Of a stretch of 64,000 nucleotides of DNA, positions 13,601-25,090 are shown one piece after another. The DNA lies in NCBI GenBank assembly GCA_022695795.1, contig MU404056.1:1-64000 (forward strand), written 5' to 3'. The notes under the pieces were generated by a model. It searched no databases. It saw only the letters and a program-made list of their open reading frames with translations, and was not told the DNA's origin. Source of the stretch: Biscogniauxia marginata (taxonomy: Eukaryota > Ascomycota > Sordariomycetes > Xylariales > Xylariaceae). A program made the translations under genes and the position numbers. Numbering within the stretch: position 1 is the stretch's first letter; the number at the start of each line of letters is the position of its first letter.

Positions 13601-16600
13601 AATTTGTTGCCTCCGATCATGTTTCTTTCGCAGACATTGGGATTCACTACGATGCGATCTATCGTCTTGGGGACGTGCATACTCCACAGACTACCGTCGA
13701 ATGGAGCGGTCTTTGCCAGAATTACCGCTTGAATAGCTGCGTCCAGCATGCCTGGATGGACCAAGAGTGTCGAGTCTGCATCGTTGTCTGGAGTTGACAC
13801 AAAGCCTGTAGCCATTCCAAGTCTTCGTCGTAGCCCGGATAGGGCACGAAATGGACCAGTGTACTCGTATTCGAGTTGTTGGAGTGACTCGTAGAAGTCG
13901 TCTGCATCTACAGGCAGGAGATTGTCCAAATGCGGGACTCTGGACGGAAGTGTGTCTGAGGACGAGTTCCCAAGCAATATCTTGACACCGCCACTGGCCA
14001 GCTTACGTAGGGACGAGTCACTTTGCGATTTCTGATTGGTACCTGATGAAGCCGCCGAATACCTAAATGCGGCGAGTATGCTGTCCTGCTCATGGGTGAT
14101 GTTATCAAGGGAGAAAACAGCCTCAACTCTGGAGTCGTCGGCGTCGAAAGTCATTGCTTGGTGGATATCAATGTTGTGGATCTGAATAAGTGTCGCGCTG
14201 CCAAGCTGAGGAGACAGTTTGATGAGTTCTCGACAAGCCTCAATAGCAAGGGCCACATATCCAGCCGCTGGGAATACTATTTGGCCTTGGAGGCGATGTC
14301 CCTTGAGCCATGATATCTCAGTGGGGGTGAGGATATGCCGCCACTTCAGCTCTTGATTGGGATCAATGTCGGCGGTCAGATTACCGAGAAGCTCATGGGT
14401 CGGACGTCTACACATAGAAGACCTGGTTTGTCTAGATTCGTGCCAATACTCAACTGCATGATCCCATGAGTACTTTGGGATACCCTTGATGAGCTTCAAG
14501 GGAACTTTGCCAGATATGAACTGCTCGAAGGCTTGTAAATTAATTGAATCAAAGCTGAGATGAGTCCAAGCAAATCCGAGTCCTTCTGCTATAGATAAGA
14601 CATCTGGTGATCCTCTCTTCAAAAGTCCTGTGTATTGGATGGTACGACTTGTTGTCTCCTGAATAGTCTGTACTGCTGGACCCCGGAGCGCTGGATGAGG
14701 CCCGATCTCGATAGCAAGATCGAAATCAGGTCGGTCGAAATGCAAGCAGGTATTTTGAACGGCTTGCCTGAAGAGGACGGGGCTCACAGCATTGTCCACC
14801 CAATATTGGTCTTTCAATTTTTCGAGGCCGTAATTGACGATATTATCACCAGAGACACTAGAGATCCAAGTGCACCTCGGGGAAGATACATGCACGTCCA
14901 AAGCTCTCAAATATTCAACATAAGGCTCAGCACACGCCAGCATGTGGTGAGAATGATATGCCTTGTCTACCTTCAACAAGCGCACAAATTTGTCTTCGTC
15001 TTCAAAAATTATCTTGAGCTCCTCAATGGCATCTTGATCTCCGGATAACGTTAGACTTGACGAGGAGTTTTGGGCAGCGATCGTAGCACGGCCTTTAAAG
15101 ACATGCGACTCAACGAGTTCTAGAGCATCTTCTGCAGTCGTCCCAACAGCCATCATTGCACCTTTCTGGCCATTGCGACCGCTTGCAAATCTGCTGGCAA
15201 GCCCACGATAGTATGCGATGCATACGGCGTCATCAGCCGAGATGATACCAGCTGCATAAGCGGCAGCAATTTCGCCAGAGGAGTGGCCGACAACAGCAGA
15301 AAAATTGATGCCGACGGAGCGAATGATGTTGACAAGCACGATCTGAACTGCTAAACAAAGTACTTGGGATAATTCGGCCTCACTGACGCGTGAATTTACA
15401 CCTCGTTCCATCTCCTCGCGTAACGACCATGATGGACGGTGTGCAGATGGGAGACGTGCAAGACGTTCTTCTAAAGTCGAGACGATGTCAGATGCAGCTG
15501 GGCAAGAGAGTAGGTCGGCCCCCATTCGGGCCCATTGAGCGCCCTGGCCAGTGAACACGCCCAAGATAAACGGGACTCGTTTTCCATCCTGCTGATCGCG
15601 ACCTGGCTGTGCCCATACGCCGATCGGTGTCCCGGATCTGCCAGCCTCAAGCTTTTCTTGCAATTTCGCAATAAGCACCGTGGCATCAGGAGCTGCTAAG
15701 GCTGTCGCGAATGGCAAGCGACTTCTGCGCGTGTGCAGCGTGTAGGCAATGTCGCGAAGTCTCAGTGTGTCCTTGCCGGCCTCAACGTAAGACAAAAATG
15801 AGCTGAGATAGTCATATAGGGACTTTTCTGAGGCAGCCGAGAAAACGAACGGGGCAGCCACAGATGTTTTATCTGTTTGATCTTGAGTTTCATTGTAAGA
15901 TTCGAGTATTACATGGGAATTTGTCCCTCCAAACCCGAAGCTATTGCACGCGTCAGCTCTGAGATCGAATGATCTCGATTACTTTGCTTACCTGTTAACA
16001 CTTGCCCGACGCGGATCTCCAGCTTTCACCGGTGGCCAAGGTACGGATGATGTTGGTATTTGCAGTTTTGAACGGAACGGTTCGATTCGAGGATTCATGA
16101 CCTTAAAGAGCAGATTCGGCGGCACAACAGAATGCTGCAGAGCTAAAGTCGCCTTGAGAATACCGGCTATACCGGCTGTGCCTTCAGTGTGGCCAAGAAC
16201 AGTCTTGATACTCCCAACCAATAGAGCATTATGATCACGATTGCCGTTATTTGTGGTCTTCTCCGTTGGCTGTCCGAAAAAGGCAGAGTGAATAGCCTCT
16301 GCTTCGATAGGATCTCCAGCAGGCGTTCCGGTTCCATGAGCTTCAAAATACTGGGGCCAATCGGCAGGGCGTTTGGGATCCAGACCGGCTCTACTGTACG
16401 TGTCCCGTATAAGAGCTGCTTGGGCCTTTGCGCTTGGCCTGCGGAAAAGGTAAGAAGCCTCTGTCAGCTTTGTACAACGAATCTCAGGAACCACAACTAA
16501 ACTTACAACGTAATCCCCCGAGTCTTGCCATCCTGATTGATACCAGTCTCTCTGATGATACATTCGATATCATCTCCATCAGCAATGGCGTCGCTCAGTC

Positions 16601-17417
16601 TTTTCAGAACGACCGTTGCGACTCCCTCACCGCGTGCGTATCCATTGGCGCTCGCGTCCCACATGCGACTTTCGCCATTCGGGGAGAGCATCTGCAACTT
16701 GCTCTCACTAACATATGTTATCGGATCGAGAATCAGGTTAGATCCGGCAGCTATAGCGACCCGTGATTGTCTTGATCTGAGCAGCTGAACAGCTTGATGG
16801 ACAGCAACAAGGCTGGAGCTGCAAGCAGTGTCGATAGTCATTGACGGTCCACGCCAATCGAAGAAGTAAGAGAGGCGATTAGATATCAAGTTACGAGCCG
16901 TACCTATCAGGTGGTACATGCCAATACTCTCCGGGTCGCGCATCATGAACTGCTCGTACTCTCCAAGCATCATGCCGACAAAGCATCCGGTATCCGAGCC
17001 TTGAAGGCTTTCCATAGTCTGTCCTGCTGTTTCAAGAGCCTCGTACGTCGTTTCAAGCAGTAAGCGAACCTGTGGATCCAAAACGTGAGCTTCAGCAGGG
17101 TTGATGCCAAAGAATTTGGCATCGAACCAGCGCTCGACAGGATTTTCTGATAGAAAATAAGCTCTCATGTCCTTGGTGTTGCTATGGTCATGATATGCAG
17201 CGTTCTTGTGATAGAAGCCTTCATGGTTGAAGCGTGCTTTCGGCGCTGCGATGCCGACATCCATAGGGTTATTCAGCAGACTCCATAACTTGGAGATAGT
17301 GTCCGTATCGCCGGCGAATCGACAGGCGCTGCCAATAATGGCAATAGCATCATCGTTCTGCTGGATAGGAACCGAGGACATGTTGGGTGAAGGCTTCGTT
17401 GACGGTCTCGATACCAA
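4667..17417 (-). CDS. Hybrid polyketide synthase-nonribosomal peptide synthetase (PKS-NRPS)
   Basis: Core enzyme of the cluster: an iterative highly reducing PKS fused to one NRPS module. Seven exons (17417-16507, 16438-15992, 15940-11949, 11885-8231, 8176-7821, 7753-7235, 7158-4667) give 12372 nt, 4123 aa. Domains: KS about 20-455 (DTACSSS C199, EAHGTGT H338, H387); AT about 575-890 (FTGQGAQ, GHSSG S673); DH about 965-1270 (H1001, D1186); C-methyltransferase about 1400-1620 (EIGAGTGG 1472-1479); a region without a recognisable active ER; KR about 2200-2400 (GLTGSLG, S2337, Y2350, N2354); ACP (DSLLAV, S2537); Ser/Thr-rich linker; C about 2675-3110; A about 3130-3650 (TSGSTG-IPKG across an intron, YGPTE, GKLD K3648); T (GGTSLL, S3718); SDR-type reductase R (GATGLLGQG 3799-3807, Y3948, K3952). 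The C-domain motif reads HSLVLDG instead of HHxxxDG. An intact R Tyr/Lys pair favours reductive release as an aldehyde over Dieckmann cyclisation, but that is inference. Met13 is an alternative start. Confidence 0.97.
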
Positions 17418-18231
17418 ATGATTACAGATCGTAGTTGAATCACTCAGGCTTCTTATATTTTGGACTTATTTTGAAACGAGACACATATCGAGTTTATAAT
17501 ATAAGCAAAAGCACGTTACAAGATTTATTCCGTTAGAATGTATTATAACCTTTACATCAGACGTATTGTTTTAAACATCGATCTTCTGGTGTTGATTCGC
17601 CTTGAAACCCTTCTAGGTGACTATACAGCTTCCGGCGAGGCTCTTCCATATAATATCGGCAATATACAAGATGATTAAATCGGCGGAACAGACCTCTGGA
17701 CTTAAGCAATATAGCATCCGTGCGTATTGAAAGTCCTTACTCGGAAGAATTTACGTAAGGTGGAGAGAACAATTGAAATCGCGAGGGCGAAAATTGCCGA
17801 TGCAATACAGCGACGCACTGCAACCGCCATACCTTAACCCTTGATGCTTTAGAAAAAACACAGCTCTGCCAAGCGAGGTGTGCTGATCAGAAGGAAAATA
17901 ATGATTTGATTTAAAAGAATGCTGGGGATGGTTCGATATATGCGCCGATTTCTATATATATGCCGACTTAAGTTCCGATTTAAATTCCCGACTTGAAGTT
18001 ATAGTTATAGTCTGTCCTAGAGTGGCTTTCCAAAGCCGGCTGCGTTTGCATTAGAACGTAGTCTCCGTCCCTATTGGACTTGTACTTAGGATAAGTGGGT
18101 GTCTCCGACATTGAATTCTAAACAAGTACTACTCCTGTAGATTTCCATGCTCCGGCTTGATTTAAATTCTCAGCAGGATTGTCTTCTACAGTCATCTATT
18201 GATACAAGCTTCCATACGACATCTGTTCACC
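17418..18231. promoter_or_regulatory. Bidirectional promoter between PKS-NRPS and P450 no. 2
   Basis: An 814-bp spacer separates two divergent start codons. It holds four direct copies of CCGAYTT at 17945-17951, 17963-17969, 17975-17981 and 17988-17994, and a reversed copy (AAATCGG) at 17677-17683 inside TCGGCGGA, a kind of sequence often bound by fungal Zn2Cys6 regulators. A TATA-like TTATAATATAAG lies near 17493-17504 on the PKS-NRPS side, and a pair of 6-bp inverted arms GGCTTT/AAAGCC at 18024-18037. Co-regulation of both genes by one factor is inferred. Confidence 0.6.
17945..17994 (+). promoter_or_regulatory. Array of four CCGAYTT motifs
   Basis: Four heptamers alternate CCGATTT, CCGACTT, CCGATTT, CCGACTT with start-to-start spacings of 18, 12 and 13 bp. 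A single CCGATTT also occurs at 21654-21660, about 410 bp upstream of the trans-ER start. This is a candidate operator for a cluster-specific regulator; no known factor can be named from sequence alone. Confidence 0.4.
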
Positions 18232-20139
18232 ATGGAGATTTACCACGATTTCTCTCATGCTCTTCGAGCAGTATTTGCAGGAGCAACCATCGTCTTCTTT
18301 GTTTCCACCTACCTCTCCAAGATCAAATTCCAGCGTAAACTCTCTCAAATACCTCTAGTCGCACTTCAGAGAAATGGCACCAACGAGGAGAAGAGACAAA
18401 GCTACCTTAGTTCCGCTAAGGCACTCTATACGCAAGGATACGAGAAGGTCATGAATGAGGCCATCCTTACTTCATTCGTCACGAATATATATTAACTTCC
18501 ACTTTAGTTCAAGAACGGTCTTTATAGAGTAACAAATTACGACGGTAAGACAGCCTAACGATAAAACTATCAAAGATCTATCATAACAACTTGTGCTTGA
18601 AGGCGTGGACAGCGTTGTGTTTTCTACGAAGTTCCTGCCGGAACTGAGACGATATCCAGACGACGTACTAAATGCGGGCAAGGCTATGGCAGACGTGAGT
18701 TGCTTGAGAATCAAGAGCCAGAGTTCTTCAGCTGATTGTTAGTAGTTTTTTGAAGCAAAGTATACTCACGTTATTGCCGAAGAAGATATCGTTCCGCATA
18801 CTATCAAAGCAGAGCTCACTCCTGCTTTAGGTACGTCAGGTCCAATTTGAACGTGCGTGTTAGTGTATGGGGATTGACCGTTTTCAGCGCGACTGAATCC
18901 TGTTATCTCTGAGACGGCTGACAAGGCTATAAACGACGAGATGCCGGAATGTGCGGACTGGACGTCCATTCGTATCTTCGAACGCCTGCTGAGAATTGTT
19001 GCAAAGATTTCCGGCCGTGTATTTGTCGGCCCGGAGCTCTGCGAAGATGAAAGATATTTAGACGCTTCAGTACATTATACCATGGAACTTGTGGCTGCAC
19101 AGCGCCGTGTGAAGAGCTTGAGGCCGCTTTTCCGTCCGATTTTTGCGAATCTCACGCCGGAGATTCGTCAACTGAGGAAGCGTGAAAAGATGACGGCTGA
19201 CTTCCTCCTTCCAGTTGTGGAAGCTCGACTGGAGGGCAAGAAGAGAAAAGATTGGCAGGAGCCTGATGATATGCTTCAATATTGGCTAAACAGGCGCGAA
19301 GAGGACAGGACTCAATCGATTGATCGGCTCACGCAGCTCGAGTTAGGGCTGATTTTTACCGCAATGTATACCACTACCGTGACGGTTACTAATGTGTTCG
19401 TAGCCCCCCGAATGCAGACTCGACTGGTCAGGCTGATTCGGTTTCTAGCTTCTTCAGTCTGGCTGCAACGCCTGAATACATTGGCCCAATCCGGGAAGAG
19501 ATACGCGAAGTTCTAGCAGCAAATGAAGGGGTTATGTCTAGCAAAGCTCTACAAGAAATGGAGAAACTAGATAGCTATGTTAAAGAGGTCTTCCGATTGC
19601 ATCCAATCATGTTTGGTGAGAGCATACCGACTTCTAATGGCTCATGCGGCTTACAATATATAGTTTCATCTAGACGCAGAGTTCTGAAAGGCATTACGCT
19701 TTCAAACGGCCAGTATATACCTCCCGGCTTGGATTTAGAGCTGCCGTCATATGCTATCTACCGAGACAGCGAATTCTATCCGGACGGTGATACATTTGAC
19801 GGCTTCCGAGCATATAAGCTACGGCAGGGTGCATCACCCGAAGAAAACGCTCGCAATCAATTTGTTAATGTTGGTGAGTCAAATCCTGGGTTCGGTTTTG
19901 GACGCAACGCATGCCCAGGACGATATTTCGCGAACAACGAAATCAAGATGGTTACAGCGAGAATGCTACTCAAATACGATGTGAATATGATCGACGGTAT
20001 GACAACGAGATGGGAGAATATTGGCGTAGGTTCAGAAGTACGTGCTCCGAAGACGAGTTGATATCGATAGCCTATTAATCCATTGTTGCAGTTTGTGCCG
20101 GATGCGTCGAAAGAAATTCTCATCAAGAGAATCATGTAA
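18232..20139 (+). CDS. Cytochrome P450 monooxygenase no. 2
   Basis: Second haem monooxygenase of the cluster, divergent from the PKS-NRPS. Eight exons: 18232-18447, 18508-18544, 18603-18694, 18746-18830, 18888-19395, 19449-19615, 19664-20037 and 20092-20139; 1527 nt, 508 aa. The ATG sits in CACCATGG and is followed by a membrane anchor (RAVFAGATIVFFVSTYL). Other features are a KNGLYRV beta-strand segment, helix I with YTTTVTVTN, KEVFR (ExxR), RRRVLKGITLSNGQ, and the haem loop FGFGRNACPGR (Cys about 452). The layout is reminiscent of ent-kaurene-oxidase-like (CYP68-type) fungal P450s, but the family call is tentative. Two introns use weak donors, GTCATG at 18448 and GTTCGT at 19396; splicing there restores the expected protein, but efficiency is uncertain. 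Confidence 0.88.
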
Positions 20140-20689
20140 GATTGCTTTCCACCCAAAAGAGCAATTCAACAGCCTGTACGACCCAGGGCTGGCACGAAGA
20201 ACTGTGCCGCGGCAATAGGTGGACACAGAATAGAGTAAGGAAGGCCTTTGACCCCCCCGGGGGGGGGGGGGGGGGAGGGGGAAGCGAGACAAAGATTCAT
20301 CATAACAGCTAGTAACCCTCATGAACGGATTATATGGAAAGAATTGAAATTTTCATCTTGGATGTGTTTGCGCTAGAATTGGACAAGCAGAAACACAGTC
20401 GCTACCTGTAATGAGCTGATGTCTCGGCACCGTTAGTTGTCTAATATATGCTCGAAGTTCTACCCCAGAGGCTCAGATAGTCATTCCAGATACCTGTGTG
20501 CCGGTGTGGTTTGCGTATCTAAAACCAAATACTATGACGCAAAATAGTCAAGTGTTCTCAACCAGAGTGAACCGAATATTGGCTGCAGATATAATAAAGC
20601 TGATAGATTACTATGGCGACTGTAGCTAGGAATAAAACCGGAATATCTACACGCATATAATATTCACGATGAAATACAACTTTGTATTT

Positions 20690-21140
20690 AAGGTTAATAT
20701 ATTATAAACCTCCTCAGAGATTATTTTTATATGTAGACCCGGTGCCTTATTTGGTTTTATATAGCTTTATAATATTTAAATCACTTAATATTATAAGTAT
20801 TTAATTTTTAATATATATTTATAATATATTATATTATTTAAATTCAAAATGAATAAATAAATTATAAAATCAAAGTTATAAAAGTTATTATTATTATTAA
20901 TCTTATATCGTTTTATATATTTAAATATATAATTAAAGTTATTTAATTATATAAACCTTTTTATATGAATTTATCATGGAAAAACTATATAGTTAACATA
21001 TATAAAACCTTTATATAACTTATACACTTTATTATTATCATTATAAATTCTTTTAATTTAACTTTATACTTTCTTATATTAAATTAATACCTTCTCTTTA
21101 ATTTTAAAAACTAATTAAAGACTTGAATTAATAACTAGAG
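20690..21140. repeat. AT-rich RIP-like block between P450 no. 2 and trans-ER
   Basis: Dense A/T sequence with stops in all frames, flanked by normal-GC sequence on both sides, consistent with a decayed repeat inserted inside the cluster. No terminal repeats or coding remnants could be recognised. Confidence 0.6.
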
Positions 21141-21958
21141 TAAAAAACGACTAGTTCCATAGTAAATCCTTTTATTCTTATACTTGTTTCTTCCTCTTAA
21201 TCTCTGTTAGCTCCCACTGGCATTCTTCTTCATTCTCTGGGAAACCAACAGAGAATCTCCTTCAGTCTCTAGAGACAAACAGAGAATGTAACCATAGATT
21301 ACGTGACCCGGTCCACACTGTTCACGTGTCTTCTGACAAGGATCCGTTAACCCTTGTCAGGCCGTAATAATGCAATAATAATCCCTGAGGAGGTGTATTA
21401 GGAAAATTTCCGACTCGGAATTTATAAATAGTGTTACTAGGAAATGTGGCTGAGAAACGCCCGTGCCTGCATAAACCGGGGTAAAGTTCAACTGGGGAGG
21501 GCGAATACCCTGTTTATTGGAACTCTAAACCACTACAACATCCAATAGGCGTTCCATGAATTGTCGCCAAGGGATTCTGCAGTGCCGTCTGGTGTTTAAA
21601 AGAAGAAACGAAAAAGCTGTAGCCAAGTCAGGAAACGGTACCGAATCAGACGACCGATTTCACCTTGACGGTTGAAATCTTTTTTACATTGCGTCTCCAA
21701 ACCCGGGAATGCCCAACACCGCTCAAGCGTCCATGAATTGTGTCGATGCGAAGCGTGCGGCACTGATCTTCATACGGAGTTAATAGTATCATAGGAAAGT
21801 ATAATGTATTAGTACTGTGTAGTTGCAACACGAGCGCTTCGCCGTAGCTTTCACGAGCCTTGAATTAAGCGCAGCACGTATCTTGGTGCCCTATCGGACG
21901 TTCTCTCGACATGACCCCAACTGACATTTCCTTGCTTCATTCGTCAATGTAGCGAGAA

Positions 21959-21966
21959 TATAAATA
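21959..21966 (+). promoter_or_regulatory. TATA-like box of the trans-ER gene
   Basis: TATAAATA lies about 105 bp before the start codon, a plausible distance for a fungal core promoter. Assigned by position only. Confidence 0.4.
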
Positions 21967-22070
21967 TGTTCTGAAAGCCACAGGAAACTAGAGCATTGGG
22001 CTGTTTGAAGCGTGGTTGAAGGATTCCCCTGCCTTTATTACACTATTCTATCCACCCGTAAATTCGGATA

Positions 22071-23222
22071 ATGGATACATCTCTCTCCGCGTTACCGCAT
22101 TCTCAATGCGCACTCGTTCAAAATTCGGTTGGCGAGCCCGTTCTTGCCTACGATGTCGCCATTCCAGAGCTACACCCAAATACTATCCTCGTTAAGACCG
22201 TCGCTGTAGCTATCAACCCCGCCGACTACAAAATGGGATCTAGGTTTACCACGCCGGGAGTTATTATCGGGGCGGATTTTGCTGGCGAAATCGTCCGACT
22301 CGATGCTAAAGCCGCTGAACTCCGGCCCGACCTCAGCGTAGGTGATCTGGTCTGCGGGCTCGTTTTCGGTTCGAATCCAGCAGAGCCAGACAATGGCGCT
22401 TTTGCAGAGTATTTGAGGGCGCACGCAGCCTTTGTCCATAAAGTTCCAAAGCATATGGACCCCAAAGAAGCTGCAGCCCTAGGTGTTGGTTTAGCAACTG
22501 CGGCTTTATCGTTGTGGCATGCATTGAAATTGCCAGGGACCATAGAGAAGCCCATAGCCGCTGCAGACACGCCGGTGTATGTCCTTGTATTCGGTGCAAG
22601 TACAGCATCAGGCACTATGGCCCTGCAGCTACTGAAACTGTAATAACACTTATCGTTGATATAGATCAATATATTCACTGACTCGGCTTGCAGATCTGGA
22701 TTCACGTCCATCGCCATCTGTTCACCCAAGAATTTCACCCTGGTCAAGTCATATGGCGCCTCACATGTCTTCGATTATAATGACGAAAATTTGGTCGAAC
22801 ACGTCCAGCGTCTGACCGCAAACAAATTAGAATATGCGCTCGATTGCATTACTGATAGCTTTTCAGTGGCAACATGCTATGCTGCCATGGCCCGTACCGG
22901 CGGGAGATATGTTTCTCTCGAGCTTTGTCCCGCGGATATACGGCCAAAGAGAAGAGCAATTCAGCATGATTGGGTATTCGCAGCGGAAGTCTTTGGGAAA
23001 TCAATCTCATTGGGGCAGGGCTATGAAAGACCCGCAAGCCCCGAGTTATATCAATTTGCGGTCTATTGGTATAAGGTATTTCAGGGCCTGATTAATGAGA
23101 AGAAGATACGTTCTCATCCCTTGCGTGTTCTTGGGAGTGGTTTAGAGAACATCAAAGATGGCATCCATCTCTTGAAAACAGGTTCTATATCAGGCGAGAA
23201 ACTAGTCGCTCTACTGAAGTGA
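22071..23222 (+). CDS. Trans-acting enoyl reductase (MDR family, LovC-like)
   Basis: NADPH-dependent zinc-independent medium-chain reductase that would act on PKS-bound enoyl intermediates, supplying the ER activity missing from the synthase. Two exons, 22071-22639 and 22694-23222, 1098 nt, 365 aa, the usual size for fungal trans-ERs. Visible features are the N-terminal GroES-like fold with INPADYKMGSRF and IGADFAGEIV, GNGAFAEY-like NGAFAEYLRAHAAF, a cofactor loop VFGASTASGTMALQLLKLSG across the intron, and the C-terminal segment HPLRVLGSGLENIKDGIHLLKTGSISGEKLV, which is characteristic of this family. Position in the cluster beside a PKS-NRPS that lacks ER supports the role. Both splice junctions are canonical except for a GTAATA donor. 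Confidence 0.93.
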
Positions 23223-24271
23223 ACTTAGAAGATCTCTTCTGTCAGTGAATTATTACATGAGCTGTTATCAATAAAAGAAGCACCATTTTGCGCAAACCTC
23301 TTTTGGATGAAGGCAAGAATATTCATCTTGTATCGCCCCAGATTTTATTTTACCTCATTTGATATGCGGTAACATTCAGTATGACCTCCCGGGGTCATGG
23401 TACGTGACTTAACCTACGCAGAGGCGACACCATCCGTGGTTAGATGGAAATAATTGAAAGGTACCAATCTTTGAGCTGTCCAGTGCGAAGACCTCACAAG
23501 CTCTAGTTGCTTGGAAGCTGCCTTCCCGATATGCCCCTTCTATTGGGGCCCTGCATTCCCGTACTTCCAGATGAGCTTGTCATGTCCCTGGGGCTGAGTC
23601 TTCTACTCCGCAAGGTTGTTGTTTCTTTCATCGGCTCTAAGCCATCGATAACTGGAGTGAACGATTGCGGCGTTCCGCCTTCCAACTGCTGCACCGCTCC
23701 TGTCCCATCCCAATATACCATTTAGACACGCGGTACCTTTTTATGGCTGAGGGGATCTTAGTTATACCCTTTCTACATATTTAAGTATAGCTTATTTAAG
23801 CGTCTTCAATAAGATATGAATTGGTTATCTAATCAATGTAACTTAGCCTCAATATATATGCCCCGCCATGGCAGAGGTAATCGACTGAAACGCGAATATA
23901 GCGTTACGGTTCTTATTGATACAGTAGAACAGATAAAGTAGAGAAAAAAAAGGAGAAGAAGAACAGCTAGTGGCCCAGGCCGCCAGAGTGCTAAGGTATA
24001 GACGATGTCTAAGCGGTATCACGTGGGTAATCCCAAAAGGATCACCTTCCACTCCACTAAAGCCACCATTACAGCCGCGAGCAGTGTTGTAGCGAACCGC
24101 GCCATTACAGCCCGAAATGGGCGATTGCCCACTGGCTAGATGAGTTCTTTGACGCATATTCTTTTGTTATGTATACGGCACGAAGAAGTTCTGCGTTGTA
24201 ATGGCCGAATTGAGGCGAATAAAAGAGTGGGACGCTATGTAGTCTATAGATCTCTAAGCGATCTGGTGCTC
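23223..24271. other. Intergenic region after trans-ER
   Basis: The first 200 bp should hold the trans-ER 3' UTR. Overlapping frames of 72 codons at 23503-23725 on both strands share no recognisable domain and are probably chance. A stretch at 23849-24157 is open on the minus strand but ordinary in composition. Nothing can be assigned. Confidence 0.4.
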
Positions 24272-25090
24272 GGTAAGTAAATGGCTAGTCGTGCGTTAAG
24301 GGCTCGGCGGTTCCTCGTAATTCTTATAATTAACTAATATACCTACTTACCTTAAAATTCTTCATTTAAACTAAGTATACTTAATTAATATATAATATAT
24401 TAATATATATAATTAACACTTTAAAAATCAAAGTTTAAATTTTTATATCTCGATTTTTTTTATAAAAATTTATATTTTTAAATATATAAATAATTTAATA
24501 AATTAAAAAATAATAAAAATAACATTAAATTATTATTTATTTTTATATATAAATATTAATTTTAATATAACGTACTACACAAGCGAGTAAACAAAATAAG
24601 CTCGCGAACAAAATGATTTTCTATATAAAATCGACTTTTTTGAAAATTCATAACTTTACACGTAAAAATCGTAAAAATCTCGGACCTTTTTTTCTAGTTA
24701 TATAACTATATAGTTTAAATAAAGTAAAATTCAAAAAAAAAAGTAAAATATATAAAGAAATACGTAAAAAGGTCCGTGCGTTTTGTTATAATTTTAGTTT
24801 TTACGCGTTTTCTTTTTATACTTTTTAATATTAATTTTTTTTAATTTTATTTTAGTTAAACTATATAACTATATAACTAAAAAAAGGTCCGAGATTTTTC
24901 CGATTTTTACGTGTAAAGTTATGAATTTTCAAAAAAGTCGATTTTATATAAGAAATCATTTCGTCTACTCGCTTATGTGGTACGTTATATATTTATCTAA
25001 GTTATTATAAAAATTTAGTTTATACGTGTGTTATTCTTAGTAATGTGGGGAACCGTCGATCCCTTAGCGCACGGCCAGCCATTTACTACC
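24272..25090. mobile_element. RIP-degraded TIR element carrying a nested foldback element
   Basis: The left end (GGTAAGTAAATGGC then GTGCGTTAAGGG and GGCGGTTCC) is matched in reverse complement by the right end (GGAACCG, CCCTTAGCGCAC, GCCATTTACTACC) over about 50 bp, so this is a non-autonomous DNA element of about 820 bp. The inside is strongly AT-rich and holds the foldback element at 24570-24985. Exact borders and the target duplication are not certain. No transposase frame is present. Confidence 0.6.
24570..24985. repeat. Foldback/MITE-like element, copy 1
   Basis: A near-palindrome of 416 bp with long arms beginning ACGTACTACACAAGCGAGTA and ending in its inverse, flanked by TA on both sides, which suggests a TA target site (Tc1/mariner-like). 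The arms contain the same AAATCGACTTTTT and TCTAGTTATATAACTATATAG segments facing each other, separated by a non-palindromic centre of about 110 bp containing GGTCCGTGCGTTTTGTTATA. A second copy lies at 39633-40046 with the centre in the opposite orientation. Confidence 0.75.

Larger units (their letters stand above)
20140..22070. other. Intergenic region with AT-rich block and homopolymer tract
   Basis: No gene seen. A C7-G17 tract with trailing G-rich sequence spans 20252-20281. From about 20640 to 21140 the sequence is AT-rich and RIP-like with no coding signal. From about 21140 to 22070 GC is normal; this part should be the promoter of the trans-ER, with CCGATTT at 21654-21660 and TATAAATA at 21959-21966, about 105 bp before that gene's ATG. 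Confidence 0.5.

Noticed and set aside
23503..23725. 72-codon frames on both strands between trans-ER and the TIR element
   Set aside because: Mirror-image frames without recognisable motifs; the plus-strand one is mildly hydrophobic but has no support as a gene.
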